A DNA stretch of 64,000 nt from contig NW_026622908.1 of the NCBI RefSeq assembly GCF_023065955.2, positions 48,209,367 through 48,273,366 of the forward strand, in the 5' to 3' direction. Within the stretch, counting starts at the first letter, position 1, and each line of letters opens with the position of its first letter. The DNA is from Ursus arctos (lineage: Eukaryota; Chordata; Mammalia; Carnivora; Ursidae). The notes beneath the pieces were generated by a model, which worked only from the letters and a program-made list of their open reading frames with translations, was not told the origin of the DNA and ran no database searches. Shown in pieces: positions 24,119 through 34,088 of this stretch. Position numbers and translations under genes: made by a program.

Positions 24119-25404
24119 TAACACACATAAACCTACCAGGGAACACTTCAGACACCAGAAAACGTAACCCCCGGAGGCCACCTAAGAGATGACAGAGCAC
24201 AGCTGAGGGCAGTTTCTGGGGTGCAAATTCTTACCTTGATGATGTGTTACACAAGCACAAGGTCCAAAGTCTGCACAAACAGCCCCTGGCTTCTCTCTGG
24301 TGCACTAAGACCCAGGCCCACCTGTAACGGGCAGTGGCAGGGCCTACCTCCGAGGGCTGTCAGAAGGTCAACAAGGCCACAACTTTTGGCACACAGGGGC
24401 TTGCCAGAAATACCTGCCCAGGAATGGGGCTGAACTCACGAGTCCCGGTGACCATGGAGTTAAGCCCCGTGGGTCCTGTGCTCCTCCACCACAGCTGGTG
24501 AGGACAGCAGAAGAGTGTCAACTACGAGGCTGAACATCGTCCGTTCCGACATCATCACACGACAGTTAACTGCTGGCAAAGAACCCAGGTAGCCTCTGAA
24601 AGTACTTCCCAGAGCAAACACGTGGGCAAATACCAAGGAAGAGGCACAACCAGAGACCCCTGGCAGCCCTTTCCCTGCAAGGAACACTGCAGTCAGAACT
24701 CTGCGTTAACAGGGGCCCCACCAGTAGCCCCAGCTCAGACATGCCTGCCCACACTCACCATCCCTACTTCTGCCAGAATGTTCCAGACCACAGGCAACGC
24801 TGGTGGTGCTCTGTGACTCGCCTGCCCTACCTCTAGATTTAGGGAGCTGAGAGAAAATAATTCCTCTCTTTTCAAATACAAGGACCCAAAGCACCTACGA
24901 TTCCAGCCGTTACTAAGGAAGCCAAAGAACTGCTGGTGGTAACTGGCACAGGCCCTGAGCAAACATGCCAGGTCCAACATTTCACACCCGGCCAGAACTG
25001 TCATTCTTTACTCCACGTTTGCCACGAAGCACAGGAGACCTGAAAACTGTAAACTGCAATGGAAGTGAAAAAGTAGGGCCAACAAGGTCTCTGCAAGGCT
25101 GATATGGACACCAAGAGTCCATACTGGGGGGCTGCAGAGAGGCCCAAAGCCAAGCTCACCCCATCAGAGCCTTGCCACTGGCCTGGTGCAGAGAATGCAC
25201 TGGAAGGCGCCAGCCACGGTTATTCTGACTCAACATTGTCCTAAGAACAAACCCTCGCCGAGGTCCTGGGAGACCTCACCTCAGCCTCAGGTTCTAACCA
25301 CACGACCCCTAGCTAGAATGAGGCTCCCAAGCAGATTACCACATGCTCCCCACAGAAACAACAGCCCTAGATAGTCTTCTAAATTGACAAGGTGTAACAC
25401 GAGC

Positions 25405-25580
25405 ACGGCTAAAAAGAGCGTGGAGCAAGAGTCTGGGGCTCTGCGCTCAGCAGCTGTGCGCCCCTGGCAAGTCGCGCAGCCTTTCCCGGCTCCGATGCAT
25501 TCACGTGCAGAACAGGAAGGACAATACCTACTCCGGGGGCTTGTTGTGAAGACTACGTGAGCTAATAGGAAACCATCCCG
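25405..25580 (+). mobile_element. MIR SINE
   Basis: The order AGTCTGGGGCTCTGCGCTCA, CTGGCAAGTCGCGCAGCCTT, ACCTACTCCGGGGGCTTGTT matches MIR. It lies at the edge of the PHRF1 CpG island. Confidence 0.7.
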
Positions 25581-25992
25581 TGAACCGCTCGGGCTGCCGA
25601 AACGTAGACGAAGCCGCTGGCTGCAGTGACGACCAGGAGCTAGAAACGAGTTGGCACAGGGTCACACCTCGCTCACACCGAGGAGGGCAACAGCGTGGGC
25701 TGGAGGGGGGTGTCCAGAGGACGAGGCGGGGGGCGGGGGGGCCCCCCGCGGCTGGGGACAGGCAGCGGCCACCCCGGAAACCCGCCTGTGGCCCGAAGGG
25801 GCTCCCGGCCTGGGCGCGGGCCCTCCCCGCCGCCCGTCCGCCCGCCCGCGCTCCCCACCGCCCGCCCGGAGCCAGCGCGGCGCAGGCCTCGCCCCGCGGG
25901 GCAGGCCGCAGACAAAGCGCGCGGCGCTCGGGGACGGCCCTCGCGCCAGGGCGCGGCCGGGACTCCGAGGCCGCCGCGGGCCCCGCACGTAC

Positions 25993-26130
25993 CCGAGAAC
26001 CTTGCGTCCCTCCCGCCGCTCCCGGGCGCTCGCCGCCGCCGCCCGAGCGCCAGCCTCGACTAGGCCGCCGCCGCCGCCGCCGCCGCCGCCGCAGCTGCCA
26101 CCGCGCGCTCCCCGACCCGGAAGTGCACGG
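25993..26130 (-). other. PHRF1: PHRF1 presumed 5'UTR exon 1
   Basis: The first coding exon (22075-22190) has an acceptor 22 bases before the ATG, so a non-coding exon must lie upstream. The only CpG island upstream is at about 25.68-26.18 kb. On the minus strand a good donor, CGG|GTACGT, sits at 25993/25992. The exon would contain the CGG triplet run at 26064-26092. The transcription start is not determined; ETS motifs at 26117-26143 suggest it lies near 26100. This is inferred, not seen directly. Confidence 0.5.
26064..26092. repeat. GCC/CGG trinucleotide run in PHRF1 5' region
   Basis: About nine to ten uninterrupted GCC units on plus (CGG on the transcribed sense strand), inside the CpG island and probably inside the 5'UTR of PHRF1. 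Confidence 0.9.
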
Positions 26131-27589
26131 AGCCGGCTTCCGGGGCCCTCTCGCCTCGCCCCGCCCGTTGGCTGGAACCACTGGGACCAGGGCGGGGAAG
26201 AAGGGCCTGAGGTGGCGGAAGGCGCCGCTCGCCGTAGCCGGGGGCCTTGAGGCTTCGCAAACCCTGCTTCATGCTGGCCCACCGCCCAGGAAGACCAGTG
26301 TCTGGAAGAACTTGTGGTGTCTAGGCGCCCGCCAGTGGGCTGTTCTGGGTCAGCCCTCCCCCGCAGGGAGTTGGTACAGTCCGAGCCCCCGCCCTCTGCC
26401 CAGGGCGAATGGAAGCGGCCCTCCCGCACACCTGAGACCCCGCCCTCAGATCTGGCCCCACCCCACGCCCGTAGACACGCCCCTACCCTTCTGCCCCGCC
26501 CCCACGCGGTGGCCCGGCCCTCCCCGGTGTGGGGCACGCCCCCAGCCCCCCGGGCGCTTGCAGCTCGGGCCACCGCAGCCTCGTGGCGCTCTGGGCCCGA
26601 GCAGCTCCGCGCCCCACAGTCGCTCCTGGACCAAACACTGATGGAGTGCTATGTGGGCGGGCTCCTCCAGGTGCTGGGCACAGCGGGAGGAGACCCCAGC
26701 CCCGCGTCCCGTCTGGTTCGGACCCCGGAAACCTCCAGCGCTGTGGGTCACCACACCGCGTGGTGTGTGAAAAGCTGACTCGTGCTGAAAGATAAAGCAG
26801 GGTAGGGTCCGGGGCTCAGGAGCCTAGGAGGACTGGCAATGACGTGGGGGCCCCCGGAGCGCACCGAGAAGCCGCCGCCGGACCTCGGAAAGGAGGCCAA
26901 GCCGAGGTGGCTGGGCCCAGTGCGGGAAGTGGCCAGAGGAGCTAGGGCCACTGGGGGATCTGGAGCCGGGTGACACGTGCTGGCATGCAGGGTCCTCATG
27001 GGGTGGCAAGGTGGGAAAAGACTAAAGTAGCAAGAGCAGACACGGGGCGACCCCCGTGCAGGAGCCACCGTGGCTTGGGTCGCATGGGCGCAGCTCAGGT
27101 TTGGGAAGCAAGAAACGCCTGGTAGATTCTGAAGAGAGGGGATTTGCTGAGGGATGTGCGAAGCAAACAGGAAGGGAACCCAGGAGAGGGGCTTCTGGAA
27201 GCCAGGGAAGGAAGGACCATCAAGCAGGGCCCTGGGTCAAGTGAGGTGGGGGTCACTGTGACCCTGAGGATAGCAGCGTTGGGGGTGGGAGGGCCGCAGG
27301 GAGTTTAAAGAGGGTGGGAGAGGAACCGGGCGCACCAACATCTCTTGCAAGTGGTTCTGCTGCAAAAGGAAGGAGTGCAGCCAGCCAAGGGAGGGTTGTT
27401 GTTTCTGCTTACCTAAACGGGAGAAAGAACAGCTAGTTTACACACGCTGAAACGGGCTTTGCAGAAACGGAGAAAGGATGGCGCCAGAGATATGAAAGAC
27501 TCTGAAGCAATTCCTCTCTGTGGGCCACAGGGGTGAGGTCTGGAGGGGGGTGGCTGGTGCAGCACGGTGCCTCTTGGGTGTCCTCCAGG

Positions 27590-27790
27590 CCAAGTACTTG
27601 AACCTGGGCACTTGGGCTCCCAGTGTATCAGTCATGTAACCATGGAGAGCTTCTCGACCTGTCTGTGCCTCAGTGTCCGTGGCTGTAAAATGGAGATTGA
27701 GGGCTGGATGTGTGAGTATTGGATGGCACTTCGGGTGGGGTCCAGCATGGTAACTATCCTGCACCAGGCACCTTCCCCTCCCTCTCCCTC
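27590..27790 (+). mobile_element. MIR SINE
   Basis: CTCGACCTGTCTGTGCCTCA followed by GGCTGTAAAATGGAGATTGA is the MIR core. Confidence 0.65.
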
Positions 27791-28654
27791 TCAGCTTGGA
27801 GCTCGGCATGTGCTGGCCCTTCTGTACACACATGCCTACCTGCTGAAGACCGTTAGACAAAAGGATACTACCCAGCAGAGGTTCCCACGTGGGGTAGAGG
27901 GGCACCCTGCTGATGCTTCTATGGATTGCACAATCAGCTTATAGCCAACTTGGAGTCCCCTTGGAGAGGGGGCAGCCCTTCCTACCCTCATCTACTGCTG
28001 TTCCTGGGGGTTCCTGGAAAATTGTCATAATAAACACATGCACCCAAGATGAGATGTAGAAAAACACTTACTCAGCAGGCATCCTTGGGCAGTGCACAAC
28101 CACGTCAACCAGTGCTCAGATGTGAGCTGTGCCCCCAGGGAACCGCCCAGAGCTGTTGGTCTGGGCCCAAAATGAATACAGGTGGTACCTCTTGAGAGCA
28201 TAGACACCTACCACATGTGCCCCCCACATGCTGACATAACTCACCCTCCCACATGCATGTGGACACCTGTATATACCCCCCATCAGTATTGTCACCTCCA
28301 GTGCACACCCACTAGCCACCCACCTGCCACCTCTCACTTGCTAGTTCCAGGCAAGGACACAACATGTGTCCCTGCCCCATGCCCCTCATAGACCTGCACT
28401 CTGTATCCCTTGCTGCGTTTGGGGGGTGTGCTAGGGCACCCTGTTCTGCACACTTCCCACCCCAGCCCAGGCAGGACGTACATGAAGTGCACACTTCTCT
28501 CCTGTACAGGAGAGTGGAGCATGACTGGGAGCTACCGTGGTTCTGTCCAGCCCAGGCCAGCCCTTTCCCCAGCCATCAGGCCTGCACACAAACACAGGGC
28601 CAGAGCAGGGGCAGGAGACAGGTACGGCTGTGTTCCCTGACTTAGGAAGGCAGG

Positions 28655-29096
28655 CCTGTTAGTGTCCTGGGCCTGCCTTAACCAATGACCACAGACTGAG
28701 TAGCTTAAAACAACAGATGATTCCCTCACAGTCCCAGAAGTTACGAAACTGAAATCCAAGGCAGCTGTGCTCCCTGGGAAATCTGTAGGAACTCCTTTCT
28801 GGCCTCTTCCGGTTTTTGGTGCTCCAGGCTTCCTTGGCTTGTGGCCACATCACCCCAAACTTTGCCTCTGTTTTTACGTGGCCTTCCTGTGTGTCTGTAT
28901 CTCTCATCTGTCTCTTATAAGTATACTTGTCATTGGATTTAGGGCCCACCCAGGTAAACCAGGATGATTTTATCTCAAGACCCTTAATTATAGCTGCAGA
29001 GACCCTTTTTCCAAGTAAGGTAACATTCACAGGGTCTAGGCATTAGGATACAGACATCTTTTTGAGGGGACACTATTCGACCCACTACAGAAGGTA
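28655..29096 (-). mobile_element. MaLR-type LTR in reverse orientation
   Basis: GACCACAGACTGAGTAGCTT, AAAACAACAGATGATTCCCT, CTCACAGTCCCAGAAGTTAC, TCTTATAAGTATACTTGTCA and GGGGACACTATTCGACCCAC run in the order of a reversed MST/MLT1 LTR. Confidence 0.65.
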
Positions 29097-30199
29097 ATAG
29101 ATAAGGGGTGCAGGACTGGGGGGCACATCTGGAGGTTGTGCCAGTACTGGCAAGACAGGAACTCAAAGTCACCCTGACTTCTGACTTCTCTCTGTCCCCA
29201 AACCCCAGACTTCTTTCCTCCAAACCTCTACCCTGTCCTGCAGGTGTGGACGTCCTCAGGGATCCTGCAGATTTCTAGGGGTTCCTTCCAGACCACATTA
29301 TCCAGGCTTTGCTGACCCCTCTACTTCTGACCGCCAGCAGAACTGAGCCAGCTCCTTGCTCCTCTGTGCTCTCTCCCCACCCATAGGTGGCTACACCCAC
29401 AACATCCTGCCTTGATTTTCTATCCCCAGGCTTCAGGCTCCCGATGTCCCAGGCAAGGCAGACGGCTCCCTGGAGCCTCAACACTTAGCCACTCAGGCAA
29501 TGGTTTGGAAGGAAGAAATGAGATGACCATGATGATGGGAAGGGTTCAGCAGGGTCTGTGCTGGGGTTGTGGCACCTGCTGGGCTCCAGCCCCTACCCAC
29601 GTGGGATGCAGGGAAGTCACTGGAGGAAGGGAAAACGAGGAACGGGTGGGGTAGAGGGTAGGACGTTCTCCCACAGAAGAACCACCAGGGACCAGGGTGG
29701 CTGAGGCTGAGGGCACAGCCCCTGGGCAGTGAGGAGCAGAGGGCTCCTTCGAAGCTGCCTGGAGCCAGGTGAGTAAGGTCCTCTGGGGAGGGCCAGGGTC
29801 TGAGGCAGATACAGGAGACTGAGCGAGGCAAGGGAAAGTGGGGAGCTCTGGCTTACTTCGGAAGGGCACAGAGGGCTCATGAGGACCCCTCATAAGAGGA
29901 GTGTCAGGAACAAAAGGGGAGCAAGCATCTCTCTGCCCCATTAGGGGTCCGCATGACCCCTGATTCTGCCTCAGGGGTTCCCTTGGCCATGGAGGCGGGG
30001 AGGGGAGTGTGAAGGGAAGGGGCCCAGGGCCAAATCTCCCTCGGCTGCCGTCTTGGGGCACCACCCAGGAGTCAATAACTCCAGGTAAACCACCGATGTG
30101 CCTGCGCCTTGCGCCGTGTCCCCCCCGGACTCGGACTCCGAGCCTTTCAAGGCGACAGATCCCACCGGAGGACCGCGGGACCCCCGCCCGCCAGCCACA

Positions 30200-30620
30200 G
30201 AGCTCGGCAGGAGCCGCGGGCAGCGCGGGCCCCACGTGCGTCCCGAGGGCGCGGCCGGGCTACGTGCACCCCAGCCCGGCGCGTTCCCGGGAGCTGCGGA
30301 CCCACCGCGTGGGCGGGGGAGCGCCTCGGGCCGTACCACCCGCCCCGGCCGGCGGGGGAGCCGCCCCGCACAGTAGCAACGCGGCGCCCGCAGGCCCCGC
30401 CCGGCAGGTGGCGGCCCCGCCCCGAGGCCGACGTGCGGAAAGGAACGCGCCGGCCGCGCCCGCGAGGGGCCGCGCGGCGGTGGGCGTGGCGACCCGCCCC
30501 CATCTCGCGCCCACTGGCTGGGACGCAGCAGGGCGGGCCCGGCCCGGCCTGCCATTGGCTGCGAGACCCGCGTATTTGCATACGGGTCGGGCGCGGGGCG
30601 CGGGCCGGGCGCCGGGCGTG
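30200..30620 (+). promoter_or_regulatory. MIR210 promoter (hypoxia responsive)
   Basis: A CpG island carrying HIF core ACGTG at 30234-30238 and 30431-30435 (GACGTGCGG). An inverted CCAAT box is at 30554-30558 and an octamer ATTTGCAT at 30574-30581, inside the small inverted repeat GTATTTGCATAC. These lie 250-670 bp upstream of the miR-210 hairpin. The human promoter is known to use HIF-1 through an HRE. Which ACGTG corresponds to it cannot be told without alignment. Confidence 0.75.
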
Positions 30621-33500
30621 GGGCGTTCGGGGGCCGGTCGGGGGCGCCAGGGGCCCACGGCCGCCGCCGAATTTGGGCTGAGAGCCGGCGACGGCCCCGC
30701 GCCGCGGTTGCAGGTGACGCGCGAGGGGTCCCAGACCGGCGGGCGGGGGCTCTGGCCGGGCTGGGGCGGTGGGGCTCGGACGCACAAGTTGGAGGGGAAA
30801 GAGGGGTCGGGGGTAGGGGACGGCCCCTCCGCCCACCCGGTGGTCCCTCCAGGCGCAGGGCAGCCACTGCCCACCGCACACTGCGCTGCTCCGGACCCAC
30901 TGTGCGTGTGACAGCGGCTGATCTGTCCCTGGGCAGCGCGACCGCCCCGGCTCCTCTGTGACCCTGCTGTGTCGGGCAGGGGACAGCCAGACCAGGTGGG
31001 AGGGCGAGCACCAAGGTGGGGAGAGGCGAGGGCGCCCCTGTGGACCGGGTCTGCCTGTCTGCGCTCCGCAGGGGGGTGGGGAGGAAGGGGAAACGTCGTG
31101 GGGCTTCACAGCCCTCCGCACGAGAGGGCTCAGGTTGGGCCAGATGCGCCCTTGGAGGGAACTTTCTTTTTCTTGTGTGTCTCAGGTGCCAGGATGTGCA
31201 GACTTGCTGGGACGGTCTTCTGAGTGTTGTCGAGCTGAGGGCAGCCCTGGGCAGGCGCTGGTGTCGTGGTCAGACCCTTGGCCCTCAGGGTCGGAGCCCT
31301 ACTACCTGCCTCTGGGAACTTTCTTAGGGAAGATGGTGACGGATTGGCTTTTCTATGCATTTCTGCCACTTCAACAAGGCCACTAAAGGAGTCAGAATGC
31401 CGAGGACCCACTTGTGGTGCCCAGTGGTGCCCAGCGACATGCCCTCCCAGAGGTGGGGGCACCTGGCAGAGCCCCCAGCTTGTCTGCGGGGCCTACTTTC
31501 TCTGCTGGGGTTCTCAATCCGCTGTGAAGTTCTGCTGGTCGGGGAGCATGCCCAGAGCAGCCTCCAGGCCTGCAGGGGCCAGGATGCCTGCAGCAGGCCC
31601 TGCCTCCTCTCCCAGACAGTGGGGGTTGATGGCCGGAGCTGGGTCTGCGGTTGTCAGAGCAGCATGAGGGAGAGGCAACCTTAGTTGAGGCCTTGCCTGG
31701 ACTTGGGCTCCCCTTTGGAAGGACCCTGTCCTAAAGGTCACTGTGGCGTACTGAGGGTCACACCCAGCAGGCTTGGCAGGGCAGGTTCTGCGGGTGACAG
31801 GGAGGCTGTGGGTGGCCTTGGGGTTGAGAACCAGTGCAGTTGATGGGCAGTGGCTTGCTGTGGGTGACCCCCAGTGAGCCCCAGTGTTCTCGGCCAGTGC
31901 ACAAGAGTTCTTTTTCACTGGGGGTGAGCAGGAACTCTGAGGTCAGGTCCAGTGCCATCCCCAAACACAGCCTGGCCCTGCAGAGACAGTGATGAAGCCT
32001 GCCTCTATACTTACAGCAAGCAGGGTCCTGTCTCACCTCGCCTTGGGAGCTGGCCTGACCTGGCTTGGTCCTGCCCTGCCATGGACTGGATGTGTGTGTA
32101 TGTTGGGGGGGGGAGCTGGGCCTCTCCTTAGCTCAGCATAGCTCACATCATTGTTTTCAAAGTGCAGTTTAAAGCTCCAAAGTAAACTTTTCAGCAACTC
32201 CAACGTTTGCTTACTGATTTGAAGCCCCTCTGGCGACTTTTGGGGATGTGGGATGTTGTCCACCTGGAACAGCTACAGAGGAGGAAGGTTCTGTCCCCTT
32301 TCCCACCCTAGAGCACAGTGGCTACCTGAGGACCCTTCCGAGGCGGAGAGTGGGCTCAGCTTTCTCAGCCAGTAGCAGACCAGGGACAGGTCCCTGGTGA
32401 TGTCTTCAGAAGCAACAGGGGTTCCCTGAAAACAGAAGGAGACCAGGGGCGTGCGAGCTCTGCCGGCACTGGGACTGCTTCCCTTTGGGGGGGGGGGGAA
32501 GCACAGAGACCAGGAGGGCGTGGGCTCATGCCCAGGCAGCACCTGGCTTTGCCCTGTGCTGGCCAGTGTGCTCGGCTCGGGAGATGACCCTGTGCTGGGG
32601 CTCAGAGCAGGTGCACCAGAGGTACAACCAACCCTCCTGAGCACAGGTGAGGGCTGTGGGTGGGGAGCACAGGCCCCTGGACCTGGTGGTGACTGCCCAT
32701 AGCTCCTGCCCTCCCACCCAGGGCACAACACGATCAGCATTTGCATTCCAGGCTATACCTCATGTGACCGTGCACTTGGCTCTGTCTGGAATGGGCTGCT
32801 GTGAGGTAGACCGTGGGCTCAGGTGGGAGCGTAGGTAAGGAGCTGGATAGTGCTGGGGGCTTCAGAGTGAGGAGCCTGGGCCAGAAGTCCCCTGCTGCTG
32901 CCTGTCCAGTTGTCCCTCCCTGTCCTGTTCCATCTTGGGCAGGAAGTATCCAGTCCTAGTTACTCCCCCTCCCCCGCAGCTGCTCTTGGTGGTGTTGCCT
33001 CTTGGTGGCTTCCCTGCTCCTTGTACTCAGGACTTCATGTCCCCTATGGTCTGCCCCAAAAGAACTGGGGAACACCAGGCCCAGCTCAGGGGCCACTCCA
33101 GAAGGCTGAGTCCATCCCGAAGTTGCCGACCCCTAAACTCAGCACAAAGACCCCCATCATCGAGGATGCCTCGGTCTCCTGTTCCCCAGTACCCATGGTT
33201 GCACCGAGCCCCTGGGTTCTGACCATCAGAGAGCTCCAATCCAGCTGCAGTGCTCACAGGTGGGACCTGTAGCACCCCGGACCAGCACCAGGACTGCAAT
33301 TTGGACACACTCTGCCCTAATTTCGAGGCTGTGGGCACAGCAGAGGCTTCACACCCACCTGAGAAGCAGAGGGGGCCTGTTGGAAGGCTGGGCAGCCGCA
33401 CCCTCATGGGGCCTACAAAGCTCCTTGGTCCTGGCCGACCAGGAGCCTGGGGACCTGCCCCCACAAGCTCTCAGTAAATCTCAGTAAACCTGATAGGCAG
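30600..33500 (+). ncRNA. MIR210HG: MIR210 host-gene lncRNA (inferred extent)
   Basis: By synteny a host transcript should start just upstream of the hairpin. A good donor, TTGCAG|GTGACG, at 30713/30714 would close exon 1 and leave miR-210 in intron 1, as in human. Tandem AGTAAA signals at 33473-33478 and 33483-33488 could be its 3' end, giving a span like the human gene (about 2.8 kb). I cannot place the inner exons. No coding frame worth reporting is seen. Confidence 0.45.
30835..30943 (+). ncRNA. MIR210: microRNA miR-210 precursor
   Basis: The roughly 109-base hairpin matches the human precursor almost throughout. The mature 3p strand, CTGTGCGTGTGACAGCGGCT plus GA, lies at 30900-30921 and is identical to the vertebrate miR-210-3p. 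The 5p strand (30862-30883) begins AGCCACTGCCCACCG, with A at position 5 where human has C. Function: the main hypoxia-induced microRNA, acting on mitochondrial ISCU, EFNA3 and other targets. It is on plus, opposite to PHRF1, as in human. It probably lies in the first intron of the host lncRNA. Confidence 0.98.
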
Positions 33501-33914
33501 GTCTGGCATGTCCTTGAGTCCTCATGTCCAGGAGCCATCCCAGTGGGGTGGCAGTTCCTGCTACTGGTGAGGAGTAGGCCAGAGGAGGGGAACCAGGCAG
33601 GAGAGGGGTCCACACAGACACCCAGACCAGGGCTGAGGCTGCTGTAAGGCCCCATACTGTCCAACTCTCGACCCAGGAACCAGGCAGGAGAGAGGTGGAT
33701 GGGCGCAGCAGTTGGAAACGTGAGACCCTACAAGTCCCAACTTTGGGCCCAACTGACCACTGGTCCCTGGGAGACCCCCTTCTCAAGAGCCCTGGTTGTG
33801 GCCAGCCCCAGGTAGCTTGCGGTACTCCCCAGTGACCCTGGCTGGTCTCAAGTTTTAGGGCCCACAGACCCTGTTCGGTATGGCCTCAGGACACACTTAA
33901 GCCATTCTGGGCAG

Positions 33915-33920
33915 TTTATT
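33915..33920 (-). terminator. RASSF7 poly(A) signal AATAAA
   Basis: AATAAA on minus, 169 bases past the RASSF7 stop codon, is the only canonical hexamer just downstream. It supports the stop chosen at 34089. Confidence 0.8.
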
Positions 33921-34088
33921 GAGGTTTCAGGGTGGGGTAGCGGAGGCGGCATGCCAGTGTGTGCACGCAGGCACCAGGAAGGGTACCTCCCACACGCAAG
34001 CACACACCCACAGGTAGAGCAGTGTCCACACATCTCCCACCCCCAATAAGGAGCCATGGCCTTTGGGGCGTAGCAAATTCTGAGCTGG

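Larger units (their letters stand above)
22191..25992 (-). other. PHRF1: PHRF1 first intron
   Basis: This lies between the presumed 5'UTR exon and the first coding exon. Apart from the Tigger relic and the MIR I see no exon, RNA gene or long conserved frame. Confidence 0.55.
25680..26180. promoter_or_regulatory. CpG-island promoter of PHRF1
   Basis: The interval is extremely GC- and CpG-rich compared with the introns on its left. It carries ETS/GABP-type sites CCGGAAGT (26117-26124) and CTTCCGG (26137-26143), typical of housekeeping TATA-less promoters. It coincides with the expected 5' end of PHRF1, which reads leftward. A MIR copy flanks it on the intron side. Confidence 0.75.
26181..30200. 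other. Intergenic region between PHRF1 and MIR210
   Basis: CpG-rich flank up to about 27.0 kb, then ordinary sequence. It contains one MIR (about 27590-27790) and one reverse MaLR LTR (28655-29096). Open frames here are short or GC-driven, and I see no gene. Confidence 0.7.

Noticed and set aside
25580..26641. 353-codon plus-strand open frame
   Set aside because: Lies in a CpG island, has Pro/Arg/Gly-biased composition typical of GC-rich shadows, and is antisense to the PHRF1 5' region. No splice or family support.
29971..31014. 347-codon minus-strand open frame across the MIR210 locus
   Set aside because: Composition is that of random GC-rich DNA, and the frame runs antisense through the miR-210 hairpin.
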